Below are positions 17,177-29,792 of a stretch of 62,222 bases of DNA, in pieces. The translations under genes and the position numbers were made by a program. The notes beneath the pieces were generated by a model. That model did no database searches, was not told where the DNA came from, and worked only from the letters and a program-made list of their open reading frames with translations. The DNA lies in the NCBI RefSeq assembly GCF_027922005.1, contig NZ_BSEV01000009.1, positions 1 through 62,222 of the forward strand, written 5' to 3'. Each line of letters starts with the position of its first letter. The stretch's first letter is position 1. Source of the DNA: Streptosporangium carneum. GTDB lineage: Bacteria; Actinomycetota; Actinomycetes; Streptosporangiales; Streptosporangiaceae.

Positions 17177-18610
17177 TCACCGGCCGGGTCGTCCGTGGGG
17201 TGACGCGGGGACCTCACCTCCCGGGCCGTACTCGCCGCGCTTGGCCTTGGTCCAGATGTAGACGGGGATACCCACCAGGAGCATCAGGAAGCCGATGAAG
17301 ATGGCCTCCATCCCCGCGCCGTAGGTCATCCAGAAGGCGAACAGGATCGCCACGGCGGTGACCGCCAGGTCACGGCCCAGCCTGGCCCCGCTGATCCTTC
17401 TGGCCCCGGTGACCAGCCAGAACAGCTGGGCGCACGCGGAGAAGAAGTAGGGGATGACCGTGGTGAAGGTGGCGATCAGCAGGATCTTGTTGAAGCCGTC
17501 CTCGGTGCCGAAGTAGTTGTAGACCGCGACCAGCGAGGTCAGCGCGGTGCCGGCGACGATGCCGACCCACGGCACGCCGCGGCGCGACTCCCTGGCGAAG
17601 ACGCTCGGGAACAGTCCGTCCCTGGCCGCGGCCATCGGCATCTCCGCGACCAGCATGGTCCAGCCGTTGATGGCGCCGATGCCGGAGACGATCGCGCAGG
17701 CGGCCATGATGCCGCCGCCGACACTGCCGCCGAACATGTTGTTGATCGCGTCGGCGAACGGGGCGGTGGAGTTGACGAGCGCGTCGTGCGGGACGGTGCC
17801 GAAGATGGCGACCGTGCTGAGCATGTACATCGCGGCGCAGATCAGCACGCCGTAGACGCTGGATTTGCCGATGTTGCGGGCGGGGTCCCTGACCTTCTCC
17901 GCGACGATGGTGACGCTCTCCACGCCCGAGTAGATGAACAATGCGAGCGCGCCCGCGGTGGACAGGGCGGCGATCCAGCTGCCGCCGGTCGCGACGAACG
18001 GGCCGAAGTTGCCGCCCTGGACGAAGAACAGGCCGACCACCGCGACGAAGATCAGCGGGATGAACTTCAGCACCGCGGTGACCAGCGCGAAGGCGCCGAT
18101 GTTCTTCACGCCGCTCAGGTTGATCAGCGCCGGGATCCAGAGCGCGACCAGGGCCAGCGCGATCTGGGCGACGGGGGAGGTCCAGTTCAGGAAGTAGTTG
18201 ACGTAGTTGACCCAGACGACGGCGATCGCGGCGTTGCCGATCCAGGCGGTGAGCCAGAACGACCAGGCGTTCCAGAAGCCGGAGAACTCGCCGAAGGCGT
18301 CCTTGGCGTACGCGTAGGGGCCGCCGCCGGTGGGCAGGCGCGCGCCCAGCCTGCCGAACACGATGGCCAGGGCGATGGCGCCGATCGACACCAGGGCCAT
18401 GGCGACGATGCTGATGGTGCCGTACGCGGCGAGCGAGGCGGGCAGCAGGAACACGCCCGTGCCCACGATGTTGCCCACGATCAGGGAGATCGCCGCGGGG
18501 AGGCCGAGCTTGCCGTGTTCCTCGGCGATCGCCTCGGCTGCCTCGTCGCGGATCACCCCTTCTTCTGCGGCGGTCCGTCCTCGCGGACGGTCGCCAAAGG
18601 AATCCCCCAT
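17177..18610 (-). CDS. arcD: APC-family basic amino acid antiporter (arginine/ornithine exchanger, ArcD-like)
   Basis: A 477-residue membrane protein with about 12 helices. AAISLIVGNIVGTGVFLLPA is the APC TM1 motif, followed by GPYAYAKDAFGEFSGF and VESVTIVAEKVRDPARNIGK, typical of the basic amino acid/polyamine antiporter group (ArcD, AdiC, CadB). As first gene of the arc operon it probably imports arginine and exports ornithine. I chose ATG 18610 (GGGGGGC ribosome site) over the upstream in-frame start at 18658, because the latter would run through the inverted repeat at 18637-18660. The substrate is inferred from context. Confidence 0.85.
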   Translation of the reverse strand: MGDSFGDRPRGRTAAEEGVIRDEAAEAIAEEHGKLGLPAAISLIVGNIVGTGVFLLPASLAAYGTISIVAMALVSIGAIALAIVFGRLGARLPTGGGPYAYAKDAFGEFSGFWNAWSFWLTAWIGNAAIAVVWVNYVNYFLNWTSPVAQIALALVALWIPALINLSGVKNIGAFALVTAVLKFIPLIFVAVVGLFFVQGGNFGPFVATGGSWIAALSTAGALALFIYSGVESVTIVAEKVRDPARNIGKSSVYGVLICAAMYMLSTVAIFGTVPHDALVNSTAPFADAINNMFGGSVGGGIMAACAIVSGIGAINGWTMLVAEMPMAAARDGLFPSVFARESRRGVPWVGIVAGTALTSLVAVYNYFGTEDGFNKILLIATFTTVIPYFFSACAQLFWLVTGARRISGARLGRDLAVTAVAILFAFWMTYGAGMEAIFIGFLMLLVGIPVYIWTKAKRGEYGPGGEVPASPHGRPGR

Positions 18611-18636
18611 GGTGCGCCCCCCGGCACATATCCCCC

Positions 18637-18660
18637 TATTGCTCACTTTCAGTGGCAATA
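18637..18660. promoter_or_regulatory. Inverted repeat, likely operator of the arc operon
   Basis: TATTGC-T-CACT and AGTG-GCAATA are mirror arms of ten pairs with one bulged base, separated by three bases. The repeat ends 27 bases upstream of the antiporter start, the position of a promoter-proximal operator. It does not match an Arg box, DosR box or FNR/CRP site that I know, so the binding protein is unknown. Confidence 0.5.
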
Positions 18661-18824
18661 CCTAATGAGGTCCCCGGGGCGGGAAAGGGCGAAACCCGCC
18701 CTGCCAGGGCGGATGGGCGGCGCCGGTGTCCGATGGGCCGGGGGAGGGGTGTTCACGGGGCGTTCCCGAGCCGGGCCGGAGCCGGGCGCGGGTCGGGCCG
18801 CTGTCCGGCCCGGTCAGGCCCGGA

Positions 18825-19100
18825 TCAGCCGCGGATCAGGGTGTGGGAGACGGGGGCCGGGTCGGCCTCGGCCGTGCCCGAGATCGGCGGGAGCAGCACG
18901 GCCATGATCGCCATGATCGCGGCCAGCAGGGCGACGGGAAGCAGGACCGCGGGGAACGGGCCGCGTCGGGGTGACAGGGGCTCGGCGGTGACCGCGCCGG
19001 TCGCGAAGGACGACAGGGACTCGGCCAGGAGCGGATCCTCGGTGTAGAGCCGGTCGGCGATCCCGTCGAGAGTGCGCTTTTCGCGAGCGGACAGGCCCAT
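18825..19100 (-). CDS. Small DUF3040-type membrane protein
   Basis: A protein of 91 residues. LSAREKRTLDGIADRLYTEDP resembles the start of DUF3040 proteins, small actinobacterial membrane proteins of unknown function; one strong hydrophobic helix (about 50-72) follows. ATG 19100 is preceded by GGGGGA at eight bases; ATG 19109 is an in-frame alternative. It lies between the orphan gamma subunit gene and the arc operon on the same strand, with about 200 bases on its downstream side. Its 3' flank up to 18661 holds nothing else I recognise. Confidence 0.75.
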   Translation of the reverse strand: MGLSAREKRTLDGIADRLYTEDPLLAESLSSFATGAVTAEPLSPRRGPFPAVLLPVALLAAIMAIMAVLLPPISGTAEADPAPVSHTLIRG

Positions 19101-19192
19101 GTTTTCCATCCCCCGGTGGCTGACGATGACGCGGAGGATTTTAATGCCACTTTGTCGGGTTTTGCCAAGTCGGAGGGGGTAGATCTTCGCTG

Positions 19193-20116
19193 TCAGTCCT
19201 CGGCCTTCGAGTGGGCCAGCGCCTCCGCCCCGCCCGAGATCTCGGTGAGTTCGGTGGTGATCTCGCCCTGGCGCGCGGAGTTGGCCCGCCGGGTCAGCTG
19301 CGCGACGAGCTCGTGGGCGTTCTCCGTCGCCGACATCATCGCCTGCCGCCTGGAGGCGTGCTCGGCGGCGCTGGACTCCAGCAGCATGCGCCAGATCCGT
19401 CCCCTGACGTACTGCCGCAGCAGCATGTCGAGCACGGCCCCGGGGTTCGGCTCGAACTCGTACGGCGGCGGCGGGGCCGCCAGGGATCCCTCGCCCCCGC
19501 CGCCGATCTCCTGCTCCTCGATCTCCAGGGGCAGGATCCGGTGCACCCTGGTCTGCTGGTTCAGCATGGACACGAACTCGGTGAACACGACGTGCACCTC
19601 GCCGACCCCGCCCTCCCTGGTCGGCATGTCGAAGGCCTCGACCAGGGTCTGCCCGATCTCGGCGGCCACCTCGTAGACCGGGCTGTCGGACAGGCCGACC
19701 CACTCCCGTTCCGTCTTCCTGTGCCGGAAGCGGTAGAAGTCGACCGCCTTGCGGCCGCACAGATAGAAGGTCGGCTCCTTGCCCTGCTCGCGCAGAAGCG
19801 TGGCGAGCGCGTCGCCCTGGCGCAGCGCGTTGTTGTTGAAGGCCCCGCAGAAGCCCCGGTCGCTGCTCATCACCAGCACGGCGACGCGGGAGGTGTCCGG
19901 CCTGCGGTTGAGCAGCGCGTGGTCCATGCGCGTGCCGTGGCTGATCATGATGGAGGACACCCTGGTGATCTCCTCGGCGTACGGCCTGGCGGCCTCGAGG
20001 CGCTGGCGGGCCTTGGGGATCCGTGAGGACGCGATGAGCTCCTGGGCTCGGGTGATCTTGGCCGTCGACCTGACGGACCGGATGCGCGCGCGGATCGCGC
20101 GGAGCTCTGCCCCCAT
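19193..20116 (-). CDS. Orphan F1 ATPase gamma-subunit homologue
   Basis: 307 residues, colinear with AtpG. It begins GAELRAIRARIRSVRSTAKI, has SSDRGFCGAFNNNAL (SDRGLCGGLN in E. coli) and ends with SATENAHELV, NSARQGEITTELTEISGGA, the rotor C-terminal helix. No alpha, beta, epsilon or Fo genes are nearby, so this is a second, stand-alone copy and not the atp operon. At the position of the near-universal gamma Met23 (ITKAMEM in E. coli) it has Gln25 (ITRAQEL), and its middle carries an acidic/Gly/Pro insertion around EEQEIGGGGEG and PPPPYEFEP. It may form an alternative F1 or act as a regulator; function not known. Confidence 0.9.
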   Translation of the reverse strand: MGAELRAIRARIRSVRSTAKITRAQELIASSRIPKARQRLEAARPYAEEITRVSSIMISHGTRMDHALLNRRPDTSRVAVLVMSSDRGFCGAFNNNALRQGDALATLLREQGKEPTFYLCGRKAVDFYRFRHRKTEREWVGLSDSPVYEVAAEIGQTLVEAFDMPTREGGVGEVHVVFTEFVSMLNQQTRVHRILPLEIEEQEIGGGGEGSLAAPPPPYEFEPNPGAVLDMLLRQYVRGRIWRMLLESSAAEHASRRQAMMSATENAHELVAQLTRRANSARQGEITTELTEISGGAEALAHSKAED

Positions 20117-20357
20117 GGTGCCTCCCGGTGCCTCCGTGATCCTCGGCCTCTCCTGCCGGTGAGGAGGCCATCTTCACAGCACTGCCCGCGATGAGCTGCC
20201 GTTACGGTCGGCGGCAGGCCAGGTTTTGCCAATCCGCGCCCCCCGTTAGGGGCTTATGCCCCTTATGTCATATTTTGTCACCATTAAGGAACTAAGGGGC
20301 TGGTTCTGGGGCATCGTCGCCCGGCTGCTAACGTGAGGGCGTCGACTTCCTTTAAGA

Positions 20358-20375
20358 CCCGTCCTGTGAGGCGGG
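20358..20375 (+). promoter_or_regulatory. PyrR-binding RNA hairpin of the pyr operon leader
   Basis: CCCG-U-CC and GG-CGGG form a bulged stem around the loop UGUGA. The core UCCUGUGAGGC (20362-20372) matches the PyrR-binding loop consensus UCCNGNGAGGY known from Bacillus and lactic acid bacteria. The stem overlaps the start of the ribosome site GGAAAGGTGGTG (20374-20385), so PyrR-UMP binding should block translation of pyrR, rather than act through a distant terminator. Confidence 0.8.
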
Positions 20376-20391
20376 AAAGGTGGTGTTCTCT

Positions 20392-20961
20392 TTGGCTGAC
20401 GCCGTTTCGCATGCCCGCGGCAGCGCCCACGCGGTCCTCGAGGGACCCGACATCAATCGCGCGCTGATCCGCATCTCCCACGAGATCCTCGAGCGCACCA
20501 AGGGCGCCGAGGACATCGTCCTGCTCGGGATCCCCACCAGGGGCGTCCATCTGGCCCAGCGCCTGGCCGCCTACATCAGGCAGTTCGAGGGCCGCTCCGT
20601 GCCCGTCGGATCCCTCGACGTCACGATGTACCGCGACGACCTGCGCCTGCGCCCCGCCCGCGCGCTCGGCCGCACCGAGCTGCCCTCGGACGGCATAGAC
20701 GGCAGGATCGTCGTCCTCGTCGACGACGTCCTCTACTCGGGCCGCACGGTCCGCTCCGCGCTCGACGCGCTCAACGACCTGGGCCGCCCGCAGGCCGTCC
20801 AGCTCGCCGCCCTGGTCGACCGAGGCCACCGAGAGCTGCCCATCAGGGCCGACTACGTGGGCAAGAACCTCCCGACCTCCAAGTCCGAGATCGTCAAGGT
20901 CTACCTGGAGGAGAACGACGGCCGTGACGCGGTCCTGCTGCTGAAGGAAGGCGACAAGTGA
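20392..20961 (+). CDS. pyrR: PyrR, bifunctional pyr operon regulator / uracil phosphoribosyltransferase
   Basis: An RNA-binding regulator of about 189 residues that senses UMP and PRPP. The PRPP-binding loop reads [21 protein letters not shown], and [14 protein letters not shown] and [14 protein letters not shown] are PyrR landmarks. I prefer the TTG at 20392: the ribosome site GGAAAGGTGGTG ends six bases before it, while the GTG codons at 20380 and 20383 lie inside that site. First gene of the operon; its TGA overlaps the pyrB GTG. It probably represses the operon through the leader hairpin. Confidence 0.95.
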   Translation: MADAVSHARGSAHAVLEGPDINRALIRISHEILERTKGAEDIVLLGIPTRGVHLAQRLAAYIRQFEGRSVPVGSLDVTMYRDDLRLRPARALGRTELPSDGIDGRIVVLVDDVLYSGRTVRSALDALNDLGRPQAVQLAALVDRGHRELPIRADYVGKNLPTSKSEIVKVYLEENDGRDAVLLLKEGDK

Positions 20962-21890
20962 AACGGCACCTGATCTCGGCGGCCGACCTGAGTCGTGACG
21001 ACGCCCTGCTGATCCTGGACACCGCCGACGAGCTGGCGAAGATCTCGGAACGTTCCATCAAGAAGCTGCCGACCCTGCGCGGCCGTACCGTGGTGAACCT
21101 CTTCTTCGAGGACTCCACCCGCACCCGCATCTCCTTCGAGGCCGCGGCCAAGCGCCTGTCGGCCGACGTGATCAACTTCTCCGCCAAGGGGTCGAGCGTC
21201 TCCAAGGGCGAGTCGCTCAAGGACACCGCCCTCACCCTCGAGGCGATGGGCGCCGACGCCGTCGTCATCAGGCACGGCGCCTCCGGCGCGCCGCACCGCC
21301 TGGCCAACTGGGTCCGCGGCAGCGTCGTCAACGCCGGGGACGGCACCCACGAGCACCCGACCCAGGCGCTGCTCGACGCCTTCACAATGCGCCGCCGCCT
21401 GGGCTCGCTGGACGGCAGGAAGGTCACGATCGTCGGCGACGTCCTGCACAGCCGGGTCGCCCGCTCCAACGTGCTGCTGCTGGCCACGCTCGGCGCCGAG
21501 GTGACCCTGGTCGCCCCGCCGACCCTGCTGCCGGTGACCGTCGACTCGTGGCCGTGCGAGGTCTCCTACGACCTCGACGCCGTGCTGCCCAAGTCCGACG
21601 TGGTGATGATGCTGCGCGTGCAGCGCGAGCGGATGAACGCCGCGTTCTTCCCCACGGAGCGGGAGTACAGCCGCCGCTACGGTCTCGACCGCGAGCGCGT
21701 CGCCAAGCTGCACGACGACGCCGTCGTGATGCACCCCGGCCCGATGAACCGGGGCATGGAGATCGCGGCCGAGGTGGCCGACTCACCGCGCTCGACGATC
21801 GTCGAGCAGGTCGCCAACGGGGTGACCACCCGCATGGCCGTCCTTTACCTGCTGCTCGGCGGCGCCGACCTCGGAGGAGAGATCCAGTGA
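20958..21890 (+). CDS. pyrB: Aspartate carbamoyltransferase catalytic subunit
   Basis: Joins carbamoyl phosphate and aspartate, the second step of pyrimidine synthesis. 310 residues with the carbamoyl-phosphate loop [12 protein letters not shown] near residue 52, [31 protein letters not shown] and [11 protein letters not shown]. No pyrI regulatory gene follows, so it probably works as an unregulated trimer or together with the dihydroorotase next to it, as in other bacteria where PyrB and PyrC are adjacent. GTG 20958 overlaps the pyrR stop (GTGA). Confidence 0.97.
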   Translation: MKRHLISAADLSRDDALLILDTADELAKISERSIKKLPTLRGRTVVNLFFEDSTRTRISFEAAAKRLSADVINFSAKGSSVSKGESLKDTALTLEAMGADAVVIRHGASGAPHRLANWVRGSVVNAGDGTHEHPTQALLDAFTMRRRLGSLDGRKVTIVGDVLHSRVARSNVLLLATLGAEVTLVAPPTLLPVTVDSWPCEVSYDLDAVLPKSDVVMMLRVQRERMNAAFFPTEREYSRRYGLDRERVAKLHDDAVVMHPGPMNRGMEIAAEVADSPRSTIVEQVANGVTTRMAVLYLLLGGADLGGEIQ

Positions 21891-23182
21891 AGACCATCGT
21901 CATCAAGGGCGCCAGGATCCTCGGCGGCGAGCCGGTCGACATCCTGGTCCGCGACGGCGTCGTCGCGGAGATCGGCCAGGACCTGAGCGGTGACGAGACG
22001 GTCGACGCCCGGGGCCTCATCGCTCTGCCGGGCCTGGTCGACCTGCACACCCACCTCCGCGAGCCCGGCAGGGAGGACGCGGAGACCGTCGAGACCGGCA
22101 CCCGCGCCGCCGCCCTCGGCGGCTACACCGCGGTGCACGCCATGGCCAACACCGACCCGGTCGCCGACACCGCCGGCGTCGTCGAGCAGGTCTGGCGGCT
22201 CGGCCAGGAGGCGGGCCACTGCGACGTCCGCCCGGTCGGCGCCGTCACCGTGGGCCTCGAGGGCGAACGTCTGGCCGAGCTGGGCGCGATGGCCGACTCG
22301 GCCGCGCGGGTCCGCGTCTTCTCCGACGACGGCAAGTGCGTCTCGGACGCGGTGCTCATGCGCCGCGCGCTCGAGTACGTCAAGGCCTTCGACGGCGTGG
22401 TCGCCCAGCACGCCCAGGAGCCGCGCCTGACCAAGGACGCGCAGATGAACGAGGGCGCGGTCTCCGGCAGGCTCGGCCTGACCGGCTGGCCCGCGGTCGC
22501 CGAGGAGGCGATCATCGCCCGCGACTGCCTGCTCGCCGCGCACGTCGGCTCCCGCCTGCACGTCTGCCACCTGTCGACCGCCGGCTCCGTCGAGATCGTC
22601 CGCTGGGCCAAGTCGAAGGGCTGGGACGTCACCGCAGAGGTGACCCCGCACCACCTGCTCCTGACCGACGACCTCGTCGAGGACTCCCCGGTCGGCTCCT
22701 ACAACCCCATCTACAAGGTGAACCCGCCGCTGCGCACCCGCGCGGACGTGGAGGCGCTGCGCGCGGCCCTGGCCGACGGCACGATCGACTGCGTCGCCAC
22801 CGACCACGCCCCGCACCCGCTCGAGGACAAGGAGACCGAGTGGGCCGCCGCGGCCATGGGCATGATCGGCCTGGAGACGGCGCTGTCCGTGGTCCAGGAG
22901 GCCATGGTCGAGACCGGGCTGCTCGACTGGGCGGGGGTCGCCGAGCGCATGTCCCACGCCCCGGCCAGGATCGGCAGGGTGGCCGACCACGGCCAGCCGA
23001 TCGAGGTCGGCGCGCCGGCCAACATCACCCTCTACGACGCGGAGGCGCGCACCGAGGTCGACCCGGCCGGTTACGCCTCCAAGAGCCGCAACACGCCCTA
23101 CGAGGGCAGGAGCCTGCCCGGCCGCGTCGTGGCGACCTTCCTGCGCGGCAGGCCGACCGTCCTGGACGGAAAGCTCGCGTGA
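21887..23182 (+). CDS. pyrC: Dihydroorotase
   Basis: Cyclises carbamoyl aspartate to dihydroorotate. About 431 residues, of the class with [12 protein letters not shown] as metal-binding HxH motif near residue 56, [18 protein letters not shown], and CVATDHAPH with the catalytic Asp. GTG 21887 overlaps the pyrB stop as GTGA and is preceded by GGAGGAGA, so this start is firm. 154 bases without a gene follow before carA. Confidence 0.96.
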   Translation: MKTIVIKGARILGGEPVDILVRDGVVAEIGQDLSGDETVDARGLIALPGLVDLHTHLREPGREDAETVETGTRAAALGGYTAVHAMANTDPVADTAGVVEQVWRLGQEAGHCDVRPVGAVTVGLEGERLAELGAMADSAARVRVFSDDGKCVSDAVLMRRALEYVKAFDGVVAQHAQEPRLTKDAQMNEGAVSGRLGLTGWPAVAEEAIIARDCLLAAHVGSRLHVCHLSTAGSVEIVRWAKSKGWDVTAEVTPHHLLLTDDLVEDSPVGSYNPIYKVNPPLRTRADVEALRAALADGTIDCVATDHAPHPLEDKETEWAAAAMGMIGLETALSVVQEAMVETGLLDWAGVAERMSHAPARIGRVADHGQPIEVGAPANITLYDAEARTEVDPAGYASKSRNTPYEGRSLPGRVVATFLRGRPTVLDGKLA

Positions 23183-23336
23183 CCTCCTCCCGCTCGCCAC
23201 GCGTGAACGACCCGCGCGCGGCGGCGCCGCTGCCCGGGCGGCGGGAGGTCGTCCCACATCATGGAGAGGCGCCCTTCAGTTGCGCCAGATATTTCATACT
23301 TTGCGGAGCAATGACCGAGATGATCGGGGTGTTTGA

Positions 23337-24465
23337 GTGACCGCAGTGCTAGTGCTGGAAGACGGCCGAGTCTTCCACGGGACCCCTTACGGAGCCGAGG
23401 GCGAGACCTTCGGCGAGATGGTCTTCAACACCGGGATGACCGGCTACCAGGAGACCCTCACCGACCCCTCGTACCACCGACAGATCGTCGCGATGACCGC
23501 GCCGCACATCGGCAACACCGGGGTCAACGACGAGGACCCCGAGTCCTCCCGCGTCTGGGTCTCCGGCTACGTGGTCCGCGAGCCCGCGCGCGTCTCCTCC
23601 AACTGGCGCGCCACCCGCTCCCTCGACGACTACCTCAGGGAGCAGGGCGTCGTCGGCATCGCCATCCCCGGCACCCGCGCCCTCACCCGCCACCTGCGCG
23701 AGCGCGGCGCGATGCGCGCCGGGGTGTTCTCCGGAGAGGCCCTCGCCCCGGTCGAGGAGCTGCTCGAGCGGGTCAGGAACAGCCCCGCCATGGAGGGCGC
23801 GGACCTGGCCGAGGCGGTCTCGACCGCCGAGCCGTACGTCGTGCCCGCCGTCGGCGAGAAGCGGTTCACCGTGGCGGCCGTCGACCTCGGCATCAAGGCG
23901 ATGACCCCGCAGCGGATGGCCGAGCGCGGCTGCGAGGTGCACGTCCTGCCCGCCTCGAGCACCGCGCAGGACATCCTCGCCCTCAACCCCGACGGGGTGT
24001 TCTTCTCCAACGGTCCCGGCGACCCGGCGACCGCCGACCACCAGGTCGAGGCGCTGCGCGGAGTCCTCGCCGCGGGCAAGCCGTTCTTCGGCATCTGCTT
24101 CGGCAACCAGATCTTCGGCCGCGCCCTCGGGCTCGGCACCTACAAGCTGCGCTACGGCCACCGGGGGGTCAACCAGCCGGTCCAGGACCGCCGTACCGGC
24201 AAGGTGGAGATCTCCGCGCACAACCACGGCTTCGCCGTGCAGGCCCCCCTCGAGGGGAGCTTCGACACGCCGTACGGCCCGGCGGAGGTCAGCCACGTCA
24301 ACCTCAACGACGACTGCGTCGAGGGGCTGCGGCTGGTCGACCGTCCCGCCTTCAGCGTCCAGTACCACCCGGAGGCCGCCGCGGGCCCGCACGACTCCGC
24401 CGGGCTGTTCGACCGGTTCTGCGCGCTGATGGAAGAGAACACGAACACGACGGAGGGCAGCAAGG

Positions 24466-24473
<8 letters not shown>
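23337..24473 (+). CDS. carA: Carbamoyl phosphate synthetase small (glutaminase) subunit
   Basis: Releases ammonia from glutamine and channels it to CarB. 378 residues. The N-terminal domain ([19 protein letters not shown]) is followed by a class I glutamine amidotransferase domain from about residue 175. The nucleophile Cys, near residue 254, lies in [10 protein letters not shown], where most relatives have GICLGHQ; the His-Glu pair is in VQYHPEA. The last 8 bases overlap carB. It supplies carbamoyl phosphate for both pyrimidine and arginine synthesis. Confidence 0.97.
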
Positions 24474-27786
<3,313 letters not shown>

Positions 27787-27952
27787 GCCGTCCGCGTAGA
27801 GAATGAGGAGCCGGGCGCGACCGTGGGCTCGTGCGGCTTGAGGGGACGAGTGAGCGGAGCGGCCGGCGAAGGATGAGCCGTCCGCGTGGAGAATGAGGAG
27901 CCGGACGCGACCATGGACACAGCACACCTGCGGGGTTGATGCCTAAGCGGAG

Positions 27953-28828
27953 GTGAGGGAGACGCCTGTTACTCCGGTACAGGTGACGGGCACGGTGCTG
28001 ACGACGCGCCGGGTCGACGCCTACCATGCGCTGACCGTGGTCGCGCCCGGCATCGCCGAGCGCTTCAGGCCGGGACACTTCGTGTCGGTGGCCGTCGGAG
28101 GGGCGCAGACGTCGATGCTGACGCGCCGTTCCTTCTCCGTTCACGACGTCAAACCCGACTACGGCGGCACGGTCGAGTTCGTCTTCACCGTCGGCGGTCC
28201 GGGCACGGCGTGGCTGGCCGAGCGCCGCGCCCGTGACACGCTGGACCTGGTCGGGCCGCTCGGCAGGCCGTTCCCCCTGCCGCGCGACCCGGTCACCTGC
28301 GTCCTGGTCGGCGCCGAGTACGGCTCCGCGCCGCTGTTCACCGTGGCCGACGCCCTCCAGCAGCGCGGCTGCCGGGTCGACTTCGTGCTCGGCGCGGCCT
28401 CGTCGGACCGGGTCTTCGGCGCGTTGCGCGCCCGCAGGATGGGGGAGACCACCACCCTGACCACGGAGGACGGCTCCCTGGGCATGCGCGGCAGGGTGAC
28501 CGACGTGCTGCCCGGCGTGATCGCCGACGTCAGGGCGGACGCGGTCTACGCCTGCGGCCCGATGGAGACGCTGCGCGGCGTCACCGCCGTGGCGGTCGAG
28601 TTCGACATACCGGTCCAGGTGGCCGTCGAGGAGCGGATGGCCTGCGGGATCGGCGTGTGCATGACGTGCGTGCTGCCGGTCATCGGAGACGACGGTGTCA
28701 CCCGGATGGTGCGCTCGTGCGTCGAAGGACCGGTCTTCAGGGGCGAGCGCGTCCGCTTCGACGACGTCGGAACGATCCCGTTCGACGCGCTCGGAGCGCC
28801 GGGTGGTGGAACACGCAATGTCGGTTGA
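27953..28828 (+). CDS. pyrK: Dihydroorotate dehydrogenase electron-transfer subunit
   Basis: Class 1B partner of PyrD, carrying FAD and a 2Fe-2S cluster to pass electrons to NAD+. About 291 residues: a ferredoxin-reductase-like FAD domain (MLTRRSFSVHDVKP binds FAD, FTVGGPGTAWLAE), an NAD domain (LVGAEYGSAPLFTVADAL), and the cluster ligands in MACGIGVCMTCVLP plus a later Cys in RSCVEGPVF. GTG 27953 sits within CGGAGGTGAGGGAG, so the exact start is unclear; GTG 27983 is an alternative. It overlaps pyrD. Confidence 0.93.
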   Translation: MRETPVTPVQVTGTVLTTRRVDAYHALTVVAPGIAERFRPGHFVSVAVGGAQTSMLTRRSFSVHDVKPDYGGTVEFVFTVGGPGTAWLAERRARDTLDLVGPLGRPFPLPRDPVTCVLVGAEYGSAPLFTVADALQQRGCRVDFVLGAASSDRVFGALRARRMGETTTLTTEDGSLGMRGRVTDVLPGVIADVRADAVYACGPMETLRGVTAVAVEFDIPVQVAVEERMACGIGVCMTCVLPVIGDDGVTRMVRSCVEGPVFRGERVRFDDVGTIPFDALGAPGGGTRNVG

Positions 28829-29792
28829 CATGCGGACGTACCTGGGGCACGTGGAACTGGCCAACCCGATCACCACGGCCGCCGGATGCGCCGCCTCGGG
28901 CTCGGAGCTGGCCCAGTTCTTCGACCTGGGCCGGATCGGCGCGCTGACCACACGGTCGATCACCATGGCCCCCAGAGCGGGCCGTCCGACCCCCAGGATG
29001 GCCGAGACGCCCTCGGGGCTGCTCAACGCCGTCGGCCTCCAGGGGCCCGGCGTGGACGCCTTCCTGGAGCGTGAGCTGCCCTGGCTGGCCCAGCGGGGCG
29101 TCAGGACCGTCGTCTCCGTCGGGGGCGGGACCGTCGCCGAGTACACCGCGCTGGCGCGCAGGCTCACCGACGCCCCCGGGGTGACCGCCGTCGAGGTCAA
29201 CCTCTCCTGTCCCAACATCGAGGACAGGGGGAGGGTCTTCGCCCGCGACGGGGCCGCCTCAGCCGAGGTGATCGCCTCGGTGCGCTCGGTCATGCGCTAC
29301 GACGTCCCGGTGGTCGCCAAGCTGTCGCCCGACGTGGTGGACATCGTGAGCGTCGCCAGGGCGTGCGTCGACGGAGGCGCGGACGCCCTCTCGATGATCA
29401 ACAGCCCCATCGGCATGAGCATCGACACCGAGGCCATGCGGCCCTCGCTCGCCGCGGTCACCGGCGGCCTGTCGGGACCGGCCATCCGGCCGCTGGCCGT
29501 ACGCTGCGTCTGGCAGGTCCACGCGGCGCTGCCCAGCGTGCCCATCATCGGCATGGGGGGCGTGCTGACCGGCAGGGACGCCTTCGAGCTGATCCTGGCG
29601 GGCGCCTGTGTCGTCGCTGTCGGCACGGCGCTGTTCCACGACCCCTACGCCTGCCTGCGCGTCCTGCGGGAGCTTGAGGAGCTCCTGGCGGCGCGGGGGT
29701 TCCACCGCCTGGCCGACGCCGTCGGGCTGGCCCATCGTCCGCCGGGGACTGCCACCCGGCACCGGATAGACCTTGAGGAGACCGCCCTGTGA
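28818..29792 (+). CDS. pyrD: Dihydroorotate dehydrogenase, class 1B catalytic subunit
   Basis: Oxidises dihydroorotate to orotate with FMN. About 324 residues. [14 protein letters not shown] contains the Cys that acts as catalytic base in class 1 enzymes, VVAKLSPDV supplies the FMN-binding Lys, and [20 protein letters not shown] is the phosphate site. ATG 28818 overlaps the end of pyrK by 11 bases; ATG 28830 is an alternative. An NAD-linked, soluble enzyme differs from the membrane-bound class 2 PyrD of many other actinobacteria and does not need respiratory quinone. Confidence 0.95.
   Translation: MSVDMRTYLGHVELANPITTAAGCAASGSELAQFFDLGRIGALTTRSITMAPRAGRPTPRMAETPSGLLNAVGLQGPGVDAFLERELPWLAQRGVRTVVSVGGGTVAEYTALARRLTDAPGVTAVEVNLSCPNIEDRGRVFARDGAASAEVIASVRSVMRYDVPVVAKLSPDVVDIVSVARACVDGGADALSMINSPIGMSIDTEAMRPSLAAVTGGLSGPAIRPLAVRCVWQVHAALPSVPIIGMGGVLTGRDAFELILAGACVVAVGTALFHDPYACLRVLRELEELLAARGFHRLADAVGLAHRPPGTATRHRIDLEETAL

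Noticed and set aside
14975..17203. A plus-strand open frame of about 740 codons opposite arcB and arcA.
   Set aside because: Same shadow effect; both arc genes on the other strand carry full catalytic motifs.
20243..20264. Hairpin AGGGGC-TTAT-GCCCCT upstream of pyrR as a terminator for an unseen gene.
   Set aside because: A perfect but only 6-bp stem, in the divergent region between the orphan gamma gene and pyrR, where no transcript is expected to end.
23183..23336. A possible small gene between pyrC and carA.
   Set aside because: Only 154 bases, no frame with a ribosome site; the carA start accounts for the right end.
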